This document shows positions 63,440-64,000 of a stretch of DNA of 64,000 nucleotides, in pieces. A program made the translations under genes and the position numbers. Source of the stretch: Pseudomonas ceruminis (lineage in GTDB: Bacteria > Pseudomonadota > Gammaproteobacteria > Pseudomonadales > Pseudomonadaceae). The stretch spans positions 1 to 64,000 of the forward strand of contig NZ_BQHW01000028.1 in assembly GCF_021602025.1 (NCBI RefSeq). The letters run 5' to 3'. The notes below the pieces were generated by a model. That model saw only the letters and a list, made by a program, of their open reading frames with translations. It was not told the origin of the DNA and ran no database searches. The stretch's first letter is position 1. The number at the start of each line of letters is the position of its first letter.

Positions 63440-64000
63440 CTAGATATCCAGCACCAGGCGCTTGCCGCGCGCCCGGGAACAGCACAGCACGATTTGTTCG
63501 TTGCTTTGTTTCTCCTCATCGGTCAGGTAGTGGTCACGGTGATCGGCTTCACCTTCAAGGACATCGCACAGGCAGGTGCCACACACACCTTGCTCGCATG
63601 ACACATCGACCTTGATGCCCACGTCGCGCAGGGCAGCGATCAGGGTCTGGCCTTCTTGCACCTGCACGGTCTTGCCACTGCGTGCAGCGACCACCTCGAA
63701 CCGCTCGCCCTGAGTGTCGACCTCGGCCTGGAAGTATTCGTGGTGGATGTGCTGCGCGTCGTAACCTTGCTCGCGCGCGGCTTCGATCACCCAGTCCATG
63801 AAGCCCGCTGGGCCGCAGGTGTACAGATGCACGCCGGGGGTTGCTCGGCCCAGTACCTGAGCAAGGTCGAGCTGTTGCTCTGGGCCTTCATCGCTGAAAT
63901 GGGTGAACACGCTGGCGGCAAACGGTGCGGCTAGCAGCTCCTCGACGAAGGCACAACGGCTGCGCGAGCGGCCACGGTAGTGCAGCTCGAAGGGTTGGCC
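63440..64000 (-). CDS. vanB: Vanillate O-demethylase oxidoreductase-like protein (partial)
   Basis: The 3' end of a gene entering from the right edge; 186 residues are visible in an open frame to 64000. It has the NAD/FAD-binding tail (VHLYTCGPAGFMDWVIEAAR) and a C-terminal plant-type 2Fe-2S ferredoxin domain (CEQGVCGTCLCDVLEGEADH, with a late CCSRA giving the fourth Cys). This order matches VanB, the reductase of vanillate demethylase, and the phthalate dioxygenase reductase family. The gene's N-terminus and any vanA lie outside, so the substrate is inferred from the porin and MHS neighbours. Confidence 0.75.
   Translation of the reverse strand, partial: GQPFELHYRGRSRSRCAFVEELLAAPFAASVFTHFSDEGPEQQLDLAQVLGRATPGVHLYTCGPAGFMDWVIEAAREQGYDAQHIHHEYFQAEVDTQGERFEVVAARSGKTVQVQEGQTLIAALRDVGIKVDVSCEQGVCGTCLCDVLEGEADHRDHYLTDEEKQSNEQIVLCCSRARGKRLVLDI

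Overview
This window is a stretch of chromosome from a fluorescent pseudomonad, most likely a member of the Pseudomonas putida group. The evidence is the high-GC coding style, the densely packed genes, the putida-type REP hairpins, and the catR/catBCA order with a vanB-like gene and an OprD porin nearby. It carries about 58 protein genes. I see no rRNA, tRNA, CRISPR array, prophage or insertion sequence.

Layout. 1-5456: a TetR regulator, a GlxA-type AraC regulator, a small membrane protein, a RidA-like protein, an acetyltransferase, and a PAS-PAS-GGDEF-EAL protein whose promoter overlaps a near-perfect Crp/Vfr-type site. 5500-12952: aldo/keto reductase, DMT exporter, katG, pssA and a membrane diguanylate cyclase. 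13013-16636: ppnN, then a divergent YeiH-like exporter and LysR regulator. 16647-19971: a compact NAD-salvage locus (pncA, pncB, histidine phosphatase, all overlapping) divergent from an NrtR-type regulator, with a palindromic operator between them. 20027-27991: an NCS1 permease, an Lrp regulator with a divergent LysE exporter, two convergent PAS-type hybrid kinases (one with a damaged receiver domain), and a Nudix hydrolase.

27994-36409 is the most interesting region. It holds a GntR regulator, a PcaC-like protein, two paralogous flavin reductases, an aldehyde dehydrogenase, an alpha/beta hydrolase, an 'amino acid synthesis' family protein, a luciferase-like monooxygenase and a second NCS1 permease. 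Three promoter regions share a palindromic operator, two of them within a nearly identical 34-bp module. This looks like a self-contained regulon for uptake and oxidative ring opening of an unidentified substrate, probably an N-heterocycle.

36561-43886: a chemoreceptor, an AraC regulator, and a divergent operon with an AhpD-like protein, an acyl-CoA-dehydrogenase-like flavoprotein and an SsuABC/TauABC-type transporter whose binding protein has a cysteine-rich N-terminus ahead of a Tat signal. 43992-51727: acetyltransferase, argC, LysR, an SH3-domain protein, a beta-propeller protein, a PhnB-like protein, and an AbrB-type membrane protein divergent from a LysR regulator. 51768-55177: catR and catBCA, the catechol ortho-cleavage pathway. 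55388-59918: MFS transporter, AraC regulator, opine-dehydrogenase-like protein and a 3-hydroxyacyl-CoA-dehydrogenase-like protein, an uncharacterised catabolic module that ends on the relic of a chemoreceptor gene. 60045-64000: NIPSNAP protein, MHS-type transporter, OprD porin and the 3' part of a vanB-like reductase, probably an aromatic-acid (vanillate) uptake and demethylation locus continuing outside the window.
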